Assembly: GCA_036374835.1 (NCBI GenBank)
Contig: DASUTB010000132.1
Location: 51,140 to 115,139, forward strand
Direction: 5' to 3'
DNA: 64,000 nucleotides
From: DASUTB01 sp036374835
GTDB lineage: Bacteria; Actinomycetota; Actinomycetes; Jiangellales; Jiangellaceae
The translations under genes and the position numbers were made by a program. Shown here one piece after another: positions 1 through 8,900 of the stretch. The notes beneath the pieces were generated by a model. It worked only from the letters and a program-made list of their open reading frames with translations. It made no database searches and was not told where the DNA came from. Within the stretch, counting starts at the first letter, position 1. Each line of letters opens with the position of its first letter.

Positions 1-378
1 GGTACCCCGCATGACCATCGCGAAGTAGTCCTTGCCTACGTCGTCCTGCCCGAACGGGTGCTCGCCGAGGTGGACGCCGCTACCGCCGAGGAACTCCGGC
101 ACCACGCTGAGCGTCGGCCGACCGCCGTCGACCACCGGAGCGGTGTGCAGGTACGACTTGTCCCACCAGCCGGGAACCGGTCCGAATCCGACCGAACTGT
201 ACGCCAGGATGATCACGAGCGAAAGGGTGATCATGCCGAGCAGTGCGGCACGGTGCCGCAAGAACCGGCGCCGGATCAGTTGGCCCTGCGTCCGCGCGAC
301 GACCGCCAAGCCCTCCGACTCGACCGCGACTCCTGGAGCGAGTCCTGGCGCCGCCTGGTAGCCCGCATCGGTGCTCAT
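1..378 (-). CDS. Peptide/nickel-type ABC transporter permease C subunit (5' part only)
   Basis: The first 126 codons of a DppC/OppC-type inner-membrane permease are present; the gene runs off the window edge. The start is the ATG at 378. After a short polar N-terminus there is an arginine-rich stretch (IRRRFLRHRAA) and one hydrophobic helix (LLGMITLSLVIILA), the usual OppC_N layout. The segment HPFGQDDVGKDYFAMVMRGT matches the conserved HPLGTDxxGRDxxSRVLxGT region of this family. It lies 17 bases downstream of the permease B gene and forms an importer operon with it and the receptor gene. The substrate cannot be told from sequence. Confidence 0.85.
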   Translation of the reverse strand, partial: MSTDAGYQAAPGLAPGVAVESEGLAVVARTQGQLIRRRFLRHRAALLGMITLSLVIILAYSSVGFGPVPGWWDKSYLHTAPVVDGGRPTLSVVPEFLGGSGVHLGEHPFGQDDVGKDYFAMVMRGT

Positions 379-395
379 AGCCTTCACCGGCCTTC

Positions 396-1907
396 CTAAG
401 ACACCCTGATCCGCGGATCGAGGTATGCGTAGGCAATGTCCACCAGCATGTTGAAGACCACGATCGATCCGCCGGCCACGAGGAAGAACGCCATCACCGG
501 TGCGGGGTCCACCTCATTCAGCCCGGTGATGAACATGAAGCCCATGCCCTGCCAGCCGAAGATCGTCTCAGTGATCACGGCACCGCCGATCACCGCGCCG
601 AAGTCGAACGCCATCAGCGTCGTCACCGGGATGAGAGCGTTGCGGAATGCGTGCTTGGTGACGACCGTGCTTTCGATCAGGCCCTTCGCCCGGGCGGTCC
701 GGACGTAGTCCTGATTCATGACCTCCAGCATGCTGGCCCGGGTATACCGGGTATAGACGGCGAACGAGACCAGCAGCAGCGCCATGGTCGGCAGCAGAAG
801 GTGCCCGAACGAGTCCAGTCCGACCTCCCAGAAGTTGCCGGCGAAGTTCGGGGTCTCCGACCCCACCGTCGACACCGGCCGGTCCCGGACCTTCCGCGCG
901 TAGCCTTCGTACGCGCGAAGGAAGTAGTCGAGAATGATCAGACTGCCGGTCGCCACTCCACTCAAGACGGACGCGGCAACCGCCTGCCGTCGCTGCAAGC
1001 CGCCGAGGGCAGCACCGATTCCGGCGGACACGCCCACGGCTACGACGGCCAGCAGCAGCATCACCCAGAAGCTCGGCGCGGCCAGCACCGGCTCGGAGAA
1101 CAGGTAGAAGACGCAGCCGGTCGCCGCGGCGACCAGCGCCGCGAGCAGCGGGCGTCGGTACCGGAACCCGGCCACCACGAACGTAACTCCGACCGCCGCA
1201 CCCGCCGCGAGAAGTACCACGGCGAGCGGACCGAGACCCGGATCGGCGAACCAGCGGGTCGTCGAGAGGAGTAGGAGCAGCAGCGCGGTAAGGGCGAATC
1301 CGAGGACCAGCGTCGTCAGCCGGCGCTGCCGATCGCCCCCGAGAGTAGCCGTCCACGCCAGCGCACTGACCGAGGCGACTCCCAGGATCACTGGAAGCGG
1401 GATCGTCGGCTCGCGCAGCCAGTTGTTGAACTCAAGGGCCGCGAACTGTTTGAGCATCACCGCCACCCAGAAGATCGGGAGCGAGAAGAAGAGGAACGCG
1501 GCGAACGTCAACGAGTAGTCGAAACCGCTGTACTGCCGTAACGCGGAGATCACTCCGACGGTGATTCCCAGCACGATCGCCAGAACCGTCGCGACGACCA
1601 CCATCTTGAGCGTCGCGGCCATTGCGCTGCCGAGCAGCGCGCTGACGTCCTGACCGCGGATGTTCTGGCCGAGGTCGCCGCGCAGCAGTCCGCCGAGCCA
1701 GTCCAGGTACCGCAACGGGATCGGCGTGTCGAGCTGGAGGATCCGTCGCCGCTCCGCCTGCTGCTGTTCGGCTTCGTTCTGATCCGCGATCCCGTACAGG
1801 TCCTGCAGCGGGTCGCCGGAGATCGCCGTCCCGACGTACACCAGAAAGGTCGCGGCGAGCAGGGTGATCACCGAGACCACGAGCCTGCGGATGATGAAAA
1901 CCGTCAT
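396..1907 (-). CDS. Peptide-type ABC transporter permease B subunit, with a long internal membrane insertion
   Basis: A DppB/OppB-type permease of 503 residues. The N-terminal helix (MTVFIIRRLVVSVITLLAAT), the LDTPIPLRYLDWLGGLLRGDLG segment, SLPIFWVAVMLKQF, and the coupling loop MNQDYVRTARAKGL near the C-terminus are all family features. The family is usually 305-340 residues. Here about 180 extra residues with perhaps five or six hydrophobic helices are inserted between SLPIFW and the LPTMALLLVSFAVYTRYTR helix. It lies between the receptor gene and the permease C gene on the same strand. The import function is known for the family; the role of the insertion is unknown. Confidence 0.88.
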   Translation of the reverse strand: MTVFIIRRLVVSVITLLAATFLVYVGTAISGDPLQDLYGIADQNEAEQQQAERRRILQLDTPIPLRYLDWLGGLLRGDLGQNIRGQDVSALLGSAMAATLKMVVVATVLAIVLGITVGVISALRQYSGFDYSLTFAAFLFFSLPIFWVAVMLKQFAALEFNNWLREPTIPLPVILGVASVSALAWTATLGGDRQRRLTTLVLGFALTALLLLLLSTTRWFADPGLGPLAVVLLAAGAAVGVTFVVAGFRYRRPLLAALVAAATGCVFYLFSEPVLAAPSFWVMLLLAVVAVGVSAGIGAALGGLQRRQAVAASVLSGVATGSLIILDYFLRAYEGYARKVRDRPVSTVGSETPNFAGNFWEVGLDSFGHLLLPTMALLLVSFAVYTRYTRASMLEVMNQDYVRTARAKGLIESTVVTKHAFRNALIPVTTLMAFDFGAVIGGAVITETIFGWQGMGFMFITGLNEVDPAPVMAFFLVAGGSIVVFNMLVDIAYAYLDPRIRVS

Positions 1908-1966
1908 TCGTCACCTCCGATCCGGCGCTGCGGCGATGGCTCCGGCGAGAACGGTGCGGGGTCGGA

Positions 1967-1997
1967 CGGTGCCGGGAGCGCGCGGCTCCCGGCACCG
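1967..1997. terminator. Strong hairpin between receptor and permease genes
   Basis: A perfect 13-bp inverted repeat (arms 1967-1979 and 1985-1997, core GGTGCCGGGAGC / GCTCCCGGCACC) with a 5-base loop. There is no clear T tract on the transcribed (minus) strand, so it may be a partial terminator or an mRNA 3' stabiliser. Such an element after a receptor gene would let the receptor be made in excess over the permeases. That role is inferred. Confidence 0.55.
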
Positions 1998-2041
1998 ACC
2001 CCGCCCCATCCCAGGCGGTCTTCCGGACGGCAGAAGGAGCC

Positions 2042-3865
2042 TTACGGCGCCGACCGGGTCCATTCGTGCTTGTTCCAGGTGATCGTGTCCTGCGACTGGT
2101 TGTTCACGATGCCTTGCACGTCCTCCGCCCATGCGGTCAGCGAGGGGAACGTGAACAGCGGGATCGTGGGTAGGTCCTCCCACAGCTGCGCCTCGATGTC
2201 CTTCACGATCCCCCGCTGGGCCTCGATGTCCAGCTCGACCAGCAGCTCGTTGTACAACTCGTCAACCTCGGGGTTCGAGTAGCAGCCGTAGTTGTTGCCA
2301 GTCGTACCGGTCGCACACGACTCGGGTGTCATGAACGTCGATGCCGTTCCGCTGACGTATCCGGAGCCGATCCAGCCGAAGAGGGCGACGTCGTAGTTGC
2401 CCTCGGGCAGCTCGGTCCCGAAGAACGTGTCCGACCCCGCGTCGACGATGGTGAAGCCGGCCTCCTCACACGCATCCCGAACCAGTTCGACCGTGCTCGT
2501 CCGGCGCGGGTTCGGAGTGAAGTACCCGATCCGAACCTCAAGGCCGGCGTTGCCGGTATCGGCAAGGATCTGGCGTGCCGCGTCGACGTCGTTCTCGGCA
2601 TAGTCCTGCGCGGCACTGCCTTCGACCTGGAAGTCGTAGTCCGGCTGGAACGAGTAGGTGTTCCTCGCGTTGAGCACCGCCGCATCCGGATTCATCGGCT
2701 GGATCAGGTTCTCCACGATCAGCTGGCGCGGCACGCAGTTCGCGAACGCCTCCCGTAGCTGCCGGTCCTCGAAGAAGTGTCCCGGCCGCATGTTGAAGTC
2801 GAGATGCTCGTAGGTGAACTGGTCGCCGGTCTCGACCACGACGCCTTGTATCCCCTCCACCTGGTTGGCGAGGTCGGGATTCGGCTGCGGGTCGATGATG
2901 TCGACTTCGCCGTTGGCGAGCGCCTGCGGCATCTGGTCCTGGGCGAGGAAGCGGTGGACGATGGTCCGCGAGGCCGGCGGGGGTCCCCAGTACGCCTCGT
3001 TGTACTCCAACGTCACCGATTCGCCGGCCACCCACTCGACGATCTTGTACGGGCCGCTGGACGGCATGAGCTCTTCTGGAAGCAGCTCCCCAGGGTTCAT
3101 CACCCAGCCGTTGTTGTAGAACTCCGCCACACCGAGCAGCGCCTCGACATCGTCGTCCCGCACTGCCTGGATGAACTCTTCAGTGGTCAGACCGGCCTGC
3201 TCGGCGGCCACGTGGGCGGGCATGCGGTCGCCCGGCCGGCCCGAGTTCACCTCCCAGTCTGCGTACGGGCGCGTGTACTCGATCTGGATGGTCTCGTCCC
3301 CTTGCTCGCAGTCCGGCTTGACCCAGTCCTCGACTCCAGACGTGCCCGAACTCGAGAACAGCGGCAGCGGGTCCCCGGTGTCCTCGTTCGTCGCGGTGGG
3401 GTGCTCGTAGTACCCGGAGTTCGCGGCCCAGTACAGCAGCCAGTCCGCACAACCGAGTGGCGTGCCGTCGGACCACTGAGCATCCGGGTGGTACGTGTAC
3501 TCGACGATCTGCGGGTCCTCGGAGACAAGCTCGTACGTGCCGTAGTTCTCGTTCGGCACGGCCAGCCCGTCCGGCCCTATGTTGTAGAAGCTTCCGACGA
3601 CGCCGTTCAGTACCTCCACATTCCGTCGCGCGTTCTCGGCCGCGGTCGCGTTGTTGTAGGAGGAGAACTCCTGCTCGCCGGCAAATACGATCTGGACGTC
3701 CGCCGGTGCGTCGGGCTCGTCCGCAGCCTCTTGGTCGGTCGGCTCGTCGGCGGGCTCGTCGCCGGCTTCGTCCTCGGCCGGATCGTCGCCGCCGCACGCG
3801 GCCAGCACAAGCGACGCCGCGGCCACCACCACGGCGAGCCGGATTCCTCGAGATCTCGTACCCAT
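2042..3865 (-). CDS. ABC transporter family 5 substrate-binding lipoprotein
   Basis: An extracytoplasmic solute receptor of the peptide/nickel (SBP_bac_5) family, about 607 residues. The start is the ATG at 3865, preceded by AAGGAG nine bases upstream; a longer in-frame reading from 3901 lacks such a site. The N-terminus is a lipoprotein signal (RGIRLAVVVAAASLVLAACGG) with lipobox LAAC, so the mature protein is anchored by its Cys. A Glu/Asp-rich linker follows (about residues 25-55), then the large binding domain with the family features YTYHPDAQWSDGTPL and SSGPYKIVEW. It is first in the importer operon, upstream of the two permeases. The ligand is unknown, probably an oligopeptide or similar. 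Confidence 0.9.
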   Translation of the reverse strand: MGTRSRGIRLAVVVAAASLVLAACGGDDPAEDEAGDEPADEPTDQEAADEPDAPADVQIVFAGEQEFSSYNNATAAENARRNVEVLNGVVGSFYNIGPDGLAVPNENYGTYELVSEDPQIVEYTYHPDAQWSDGTPLGCADWLLYWAANSGYYEHPTATNEDTGDPLPLFSSSGTSGVEDWVKPDCEQGDETIQIEYTRPYADWEVNSGRPGDRMPAHVAAEQAGLTTEEFIQAVRDDDVEALLGVAEFYNNGWVMNPGELLPEELMPSSGPYKIVEWVAGESVTLEYNEAYWGPPPASRTIVHRFLAQDQMPQALANGEVDIIDPQPNPDLANQVEGIQGVVVETGDQFTYEHLDFNMRPGHFFEDRQLREAFANCVPRQLIVENLIQPMNPDAAVLNARNTYSFQPDYDFQVEGSAAQDYAENDVDAARQILADTGNAGLEVRIGYFTPNPRRTSTVELVRDACEEAGFTIVDAGSDTFFGTELPEGNYDVALFGWIGSGYVSGTASTFMTPESCATGTTGNNYGCYSNPEVDELYNELLVELDIEAQRGIVKDIEAQLWEDLPTIPLFTFPSLTAWAEDVQGIVNNQSQDTITWNKHEWTRSAP

Positions 3866-4200
3866 AACTAAGCGCTCCTTCGTTCCACCAACAGCGATCA
3901 ACTGAGGCTAGGGCGCGCAGAGCAGCGTTTTCGTCGGGTGCGGGTCCCCATCTCGGCCGGCTGCGCACCCTATGTTCTGGCCGGCGATTCCCCAGGGAAG
4001 CGTGCCTGCGCCGTCGCTCGTTGCGCCTTCTGTCGGCGGCGGCCCACCGGGATCCAACACATCTGCACGGCGCGCAATGTGGGTTCCCGGACCACGCAGC
4101 ACAACCACGGATAAGCGCCGTGGGGTGCCGTCGGCTCGACGATTCGGTTGTGATTGAGTAACCGACGCAAACGAGCACGCACGTCAAGGAGACTGCAGAT
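3866..4200. other. Intergenic region between divergent genes
   Basis: This 335-base gap carries the promoter regions of the importer operon (leftward) and the septum-formation-like lipoprotein gene (rightward). I see ribosome binding sites at each edge (AAGGAG on both sides) but no convincing gene, RNA or repeat. Short open frames here have no recognisable content. Confidence 0.5.
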
Positions 4201-4686
4201 ATGCGCCACGGTCACGCCGCACTGTCCGCCACCGCGGTCTTGGTAGCGCTGACCCTCACCGGGTGCTCATTGTTCAACTCCGACCCACCACGCGACCCCG
4301 ATACCGGCGAGCTTCTCGAACCGACCGAACTCAACGTTTTCGATCTCCAGGTCGGCGACTGCCTCGACGAGTTCGCCGAAGGCACCGACGTGAGTACGGT
4401 GCAGGCGGTGCCGTGCAGCCACCCGCACTCCGACGAGGTCTATCTCGCCACTCAGATGGAGGACGGAGCATTCCCGGGCGCGGAGGAGGCCGGCGAATTC
4501 GCCGAGCAGGCCTGTGCAGCGGGCTTCGCCGAGTTCGTCGGCATTCCGTGGGAGGAGTCCGAACTCGACTTCGGCTTCTTCAATCCGACCGAGGCCAGCT
4601 GGACCGACGGTGACCGAGAAGTGCTCTGCACGATCACCGACCCGCAGGCCAAGATCACCGGCACGCTCGCCGGCGTCAACCGCTAG
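4201..4686 (+). CDS. Septum-formation-domain lipoprotein
   Basis: A 161-residue predicted lipoprotein. The signal sequence ATAVLVALTLTGCS has lipobox LTGC. The mature part (FDLQVGDCLDEF, VQAVPCSHPHSDEVY, FFNPTEASWTDGDREVLC) matches the actinobacterial septum-formation (Septum_form) family, which has paired cysteines and the PCxxPHxxEV motif. Function in this family is poorly known; a link to cell division or envelope is only suggested by its name. AAGGAG precedes the ATG by nine bases. Its 3' end overlaps the convergent ABC exporter gene by 11 bases. Confidence 0.8.
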   Translation: MRHGHAALSATAVLVALTLTGCSLFNSDPPRDPDTGELLEPTELNVFDLQVGDCLDEFAEGTDVSTVQAVPCSHPHSDEVYLATQMEDGAFPGAEEAGEFAEQACAAGFAEFVGIPWEESELDFGFFNPTEASWTDGDREVLCTITDPQAKITGTLAGVNR

Positions 4687-6466
4687 AGCTGACCCAGGCC
4701 GCGTGCATACCGGCGTAGACGCCGCCTCGACGGACGAGCTCGCGGTGCGGACCGCGCTCGGCGAGCACGCCGTTGTCGAAGACCAGGACCTCGTCGGCGG
4801 CTTCGGCCGTGCTGAGCCGGTGCGCGATGGTGACCGACGTTCGCCCGCGCGTCACGCCGGCCAACGCCCGGGCCAGACGCACCTCGGTGGCCGGGTCGAC
4901 AGCGGAGGTCGCCTCGTCGAGTACGAGCACGTCCGGGTCGGCAAGGTACGCACGCACGAGCGCGACCAGTTGACGTTCGCCGGCCGACAGCGACTCACCA
5001 CGTTGCCCCACCTGTGTCTCCAGGCCGTTGGCGAGTGAGTCGGCCCACCCGGCAAGACCGAGCTCGCGAAGCGCGCCGCGCAGCGTGGCGTCGTCCGCGC
5101 CCGGACTGGCGAAGCGCAGGTTCGCCGCCAGCGTGTCGTCGAAGAGGAAGCCCTCCTGCGGCACCATGATCACACGCTCGCGCAGCGACTCGAAGCCGAT
5201 CGTACGCAGATCGTGCCCGCCGAGCAGCACCGTGCCACCGGCCGGGTCCATCAGCCGGGTCAGAAGCTTGGCGAACGTCGTCTTGCCCGAGCCGGTCTCG
5301 CCGACCACCGCGACGCGCGACTTCGGCGCGATCTCCACCGACACGTCCTTGAGCACGGTCGGGCCGTCCGGATAGGCGTACGACACCCGGTCGAACCGGA
5401 TTCCGATCGGCCCCGGCGCCAGCACCACACCGTCCGGCGGGTCCGCGACATCGGCCGGCGTGTCGAGCACGCCGAGCACGCGCCGCCAGCCTGCGATCGC
5501 GTTCTGCGCCTCGTTGAGCACCTCGGTGCCGACCTGCACGGGTGCGATGAACAGCGTCACAAGGAACAAGAACGCGACGAGCCGCCCGAGCGTGATGTCA
5601 CCGGCGATCCCGAGCAGCACACCGACGACCACCACGGCCGCGTTCGCGATTCCGGCGACGATCTCACCGCTGGAGAAGGTGAACGCGACGAGCTTCTGCG
5701 CGCGGGTCGCCGACATCCGGTGAGCCTCGATGGCATCGTCGATTCGGCGCTGGGTCCGTCCTTCTATCGAGTATGCCCGCACCGCCTGGGCTCCCACCAC
5801 GGCCTCGGATATCGCCCCGAGCATGGCGCCGAGCCGTTCGCGCACGGCGAGATACGCGCCGGACAGCAGCTTCTGGAAGAAGCGCAGTGCCAGGAACAAC
5901 GGCAGGAAGCAGGCCCACACGAGCAGCGTCAGCTGCCACGAGTACACCGCCATGATCACCGTTGCGAGCAGCAACTGGCCGATGCTGATGACCATCATCA
6001 GCCCGCCCCACTGTACGAAGCGCGAGATCGTATCGACGTCGGTCGTCACCCGGGCGACGAGGGACCCCCGGCTCTCGGTGTTCTGCGTCAATACCGACAA
6101 GTCGTGCACGTGGCGGAACGCCTTGGAGCGCAGCGTCGCCAAACCGGTCTCACTCGCACGGAAGAGCCGGTAGTTCATCTGGTACGCCGCAACGACCGTC
6201 ACCGCGATCGCGATCACCGCTGCCACAAGCATGGAGCGCACGAAGCCGATATCCGCCCCGCCGGGCGCGTTCAGCCCACGGTCGATGGTCTGCTGTACCG
6301 TGATGGGGACGATCACTCGGCCGGCCGTAGCGACGATCGCCAGCGTCAGCGTCCATCCGAGACCTTGGGTGATCTCCGGCGACAGCGCCAGCCCGCGGCG
6401 AACGGTCCGCAGCGCGTTGTCCTGCTGGATGCCGACCCGGGACGAGACCGCGGTCGCGTCAGCCAT
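4676..6466 (-). CDS. ABC exporter half-transporter (ATPase-competent half of a heterodimer)
   Basis: A 596-residue type IV ABC exporter: an N-terminal six-helix transmembrane domain (about residues 35-320) followed by a nucleotide-binding domain. Walker A is GETGSGKTTFAK, Walker B is VLVLDEATSAVD with the catalytic Glu, and the switch His is present (TIAHRLST). The signature is LSAGERQ rather than LSGGQ. Its start overlaps the end of the next exporter gene by 8 bases, so the two are translationally coupled and probably form a heterodimer. In such pairs the altered signature faces the partner's altered Walker B site. Substrate unknown (lipid, peptide or drug). Confidence 0.88.
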   Translation of the reverse strand: MADATAVSSRVGIQQDNALRTVRRGLALSPEITQGLGWTLTLAIVATAGRVIVPITVQQTIDRGLNAPGGADIGFVRSMLVAAVIAIAVTVVAAYQMNYRLFRASETGLATLRSKAFRHVHDLSVLTQNTESRGSLVARVTTDVDTISRFVQWGGLMMVISIGQLLLATVIMAVYSWQLTLLVWACFLPLFLALRFFQKLLSGAYLAVRERLGAMLGAISEAVVGAQAVRAYSIEGRTQRRIDDAIEAHRMSATRAQKLVAFTFSSGEIVAGIANAAVVVVGVLLGIAGDITLGRLVAFLFLVTLFIAPVQVGTEVLNEAQNAIAGWRRVLGVLDTPADVADPPDGVVLAPGPIGIRFDRVSYAYPDGPTVLKDVSVEIAPKSRVAVVGETGSGKTTFAKLLTRLMDPAGGTVLLGGHDLRTIGFESLRERVIMVPQEGFLFDDTLAANLRFASPGADDATLRGALRELGLAGWADSLANGLETQVGQRGESLSAGERQLVALVRAYLADPDVLVLDEATSAVDPATEVRLARALAGVTRGRTSVTIAHRLSTAEAADEVLVFDNGVLAERGPHRELVRRGGVYAGMHAAWVSSSG

Positions 6467-8267
6467 CGGCCACCTCCGTCACGGGTTCGCTCTCGCGCAC
6501 CGCGGCATCCCGCTCGTAGGCAGTGATCAACTCCGCATAACCGGGCGAGGCGCCGAGCAACTCCTCATGCGTGCCGCGCGCCAGGATGCGCCCGTTCTCC
6601 ACGTAGACGACCTCGTCCGCCAGTGAGATCGTCGCCCGCCGATACGCCACGACGACGACGGTCGATGGCAGCGCGGCGTCCCGCAGGCCGGCCAGGATCC
6701 GCCGCTCCACCTCAGGGTCGACCGCGCTGGTCGCGTCGTCGAGGACGAGAAGGCGGGGACGGCGCACCAGCGCCCGCGCGAGCGCCAGCCGCTGGCGCTG
6801 CCCGCCGGACAGCGTGGTACCGCGCTCCCCGATCACGGCGTCGAGCGCGCCATCCAGATCGCGGATGAAGCCGCCGGCCTGCGCCAGATCCAGCGCCGAC
6901 CACACGTCCGCATCGGTGGCGTCCAGATCGAGTGCCACGTTGTCGCGCACCGTGTCGTTGAAGATGAACGCCTGCTGGAAAACGAGCGCCGCGGAGCCCG
7001 CCACGCTGGCATGCTGCAGCCCGCGCAGGTCCACTCCGTCGATCAGGACGGCACCGGTGTCGGGATCGACCAGCCGAATCAGCACGCTGGCAAGCGTCGA
7101 CTTGCCCGAGCCGGTCGGGCCGACCACGGCCACCGTCCGTCCGGAGGCGACGTCGAGATTGACGTCTTCGAGAACAGGCGTGTCGTCCACGTACGAGTAG
7201 CCGACGCCGCGTACCGATAGCTCGGCGGGGCCACCGCCGGACGGCAGTTCGTCCGGACCGTAGTCGAGCGAGCCGGTGGCCGAACGCACCGCCTGCACCC
7301 GCCGCCAGCTCACCACCGCGCTGGGTAGTTCGCCCAGCACGAACCCGATCGCCCGGACAGGGAACGCCGTGATCGTCAACAGGTACGCGACCTGGACGAC
7401 CGTGCCCGCCGCTAGCGACCCCTCGGCGACGCGAGTGGCACCGACGGCGAGGACGACGAGGATCCCGATGTTCGGAATGGCGTCCATCACCGGATCGAAC
7501 GCGCCGCGAATCCGTCCCACCCGGACCAGCGAATCGCGAAGATCGTTGGCAACCCGCGTGAATCGCTCGGTCTCCGCGGACTCGCGACCCATCGACTTGA
7601 CGACGAGCGCCCCATCGAACGACTCGTGCGCGACCGCCGATACGTCGCCGCGCAGCGCCTGTGCCCTCGTCGCCAGGGGCGAGAGCCGGCGTTGGTAGAT
7701 GTAGTTGAGGATCAGGATCGCCGGAAAGACGATCATGCCGACGGCCGCCAGGATCGGATCGGCGATGAACATCGAGACGAGCGCGAACGCCAGCATGACG
7801 AGCACGCCGAGCGCGAACGGCAACGGCGCGATCGGCCAGAACGACATCTCGACGTCCGCGTTGGCCGTCGACAGCAGCCGCCCGGTCGGGTGCCGATGGT
7901 GCCAGGACAGCGGCAACTGCAGGTACTTGCGACTCACCTCGCGGCGGTAGCGTGCGTTCAGGCGGTACTGGCCGAGACCGGCGAAGTAGCGCCGGACGAC
8001 GATACCTGCGGCCTTGAACACAGCGGCCCCAACGATGGCCAGGCTCGCGAGCCAAAGTGCGCCGGAAGTGGTCCGCCCTTCCTCGAAGGCGGGGACGACC
8101 ACCTCGTCGGTGACCCGGCCGATGACCGCGGCGGTGGCGACCGTCATCAGCCCGTAGACGGCGCTGCCGACAATGGCCAGACCCAAGGTGAGCGGTTCAT
8201 TGCGGAGTGCGCGGCCGATGATCCGGAATCCCTCGCGCAGCGTCGCCTGATCACCCCGTTTTGTCAC
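6459..8267 (-). CDS. ABC exporter half-transporter with degenerate catalytic residues
   Basis: A 602-residue type IV ABC exporter half, first gene of the coupled pair. It starts with GTG at 8267; a -10-like TAATGT sits a few bases upstream and no Shine-Dalgarno is visible, so a leaderless mRNA is possible. Walker A (GPTGSGKSTLAS) and signature (LSGGQRQR) are canonical. Walker B reads LLVLDDATSAVD, so the catalytic Glu is Asp, and the switch His is Tyr (VVAYRRAT). Together with LSAGE in the partner this predicts one consensus and one degenerate ATP site, as known for heterodimeric bacterial exporters. Confidence 0.88.
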   Translation of the reverse strand: MTKRGDQATLREGFRIIGRALRNEPLTLGLAIVGSAVYGLMTVATAAVIGRVTDEVVVPAFEEGRTTSGALWLASLAIVGAAVFKAAGIVVRRYFAGLGQYRLNARYRREVSRKYLQLPLSWHHRHPTGRLLSTANADVEMSFWPIAPLPFALGVLVMLAFALVSMFIADPILAAVGMIVFPAILILNYIYQRRLSPLATRAQALRGDVSAVAHESFDGALVVKSMGRESAETERFTRVANDLRDSLVRVGRIRGAFDPVMDAIPNIGILVVLAVGATRVAEGSLAAGTVVQVAYLLTITAFPVRAIGFVLGELPSAVVSWRRVQAVRSATGSLDYGPDELPSGGGPAELSVRGVGYSYVDDTPVLEDVNLDVASGRTVAVVGPTGSGKSTLASVLIRLVDPDTGAVLIDGVDLRGLQHASVAGSAALVFQQAFIFNDTVRDNVALDLDATDADVWSALDLAQAGGFIRDLDGALDAVIGERGTTLSGGQRQRLALARALVRRPRLLVLDDATSAVDPEVERRILAGLRDAALPSTVVVVAYRRATISLADEVVYVENGRILARGTHEELLGASPGYAELITAYERDAAVRESEPVTEVADG

Positions 8268-8330
8268 GCACGTACATTACCGAACTATGACGTCACCACT
8301 GTCTCTGGGTAACGGAGCTGTCCGTTCGAA

Positions 8331-8897
8331 CTACAGGCCGGGGGCGCCCCAGACCGGGAACCAACGCGACAAGTCCTTCTCGATCGGCAGCTCATCGGAG
8401 ACCATCGCGCGCACCTGGAGCTCCAAGCCGGAGTCGCGCTTGCGATCGCTTTCGGCCATCGGTGCGAACGGGTAGAAGGTGCCCTGCTTGTAGAGATAGA
8501 CGAGCGCGATCGAGGCGCCGTCCCGAGACCTGAACCCGATGGTCGAGCACAGCAGGGCCGGCCCGAAGCCACTGCCCTCCAATGTCGTGTTGGCCGCGTG
8601 CAGGTGCGTGACCAGACCCGAGACGTCCTTCGGCTCGTGCCGGATCACCATCCAGGTATAGCCGTAGCGGTCCTTGTGCTCCTCGGGTTCGGTCCCGCCG
8701 AGCAGGGCGGTCATCTCGTCCTTGAGACGGGCGAACGGACCGCCTTCCATTTCGCGAAAGCAGACCGCGCCCACGCCGGTCGGGCGTATCTCGGCGCTGG
8801 CTTCGAGCGTCAACGCCGCGGTCGGCACCGAGAACAGCGCATCGAGGTTCGGCTTGGCCTGCTTCGTCCGGCCGAGAATGGCGTCGAGGAAACCCAC
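8331..8897 (-). CDS. pspAB: PspA-associated protein PspAB
   Basis: A 188-residue soluble protein (MGFLDAILGRTKQAKPNL start) matching the actinobacterial PspAB family. The family has no known enzymatic activity and is named for its fixed position in the PspA-PspAA-HtpX-PspAB gene order, which is exactly the order here. It begins 3 bases after htpX ends and is the last gene of the operon. A role in envelope stress together with PspA is inferred from context. Confidence 0.85.
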   Translation of the reverse strand: MGFLDAILGRTKQAKPNLDALFSVPTAALTLEASAEIRPTGVGAVCFREMEGGPFARLKDEMTALLGGTEPEEHKDRYGYTWMVIRHEPKDVSGLVTHLHAANTTLEGSGFGPALLCSTIGFRSRDGASIALVYLYKQGTFYPFAPMAESDRKRDSGLELQVRAMVSDELPIEKDLSRWFPVWGAPGL

Positions 8898-8900
8898 CTA

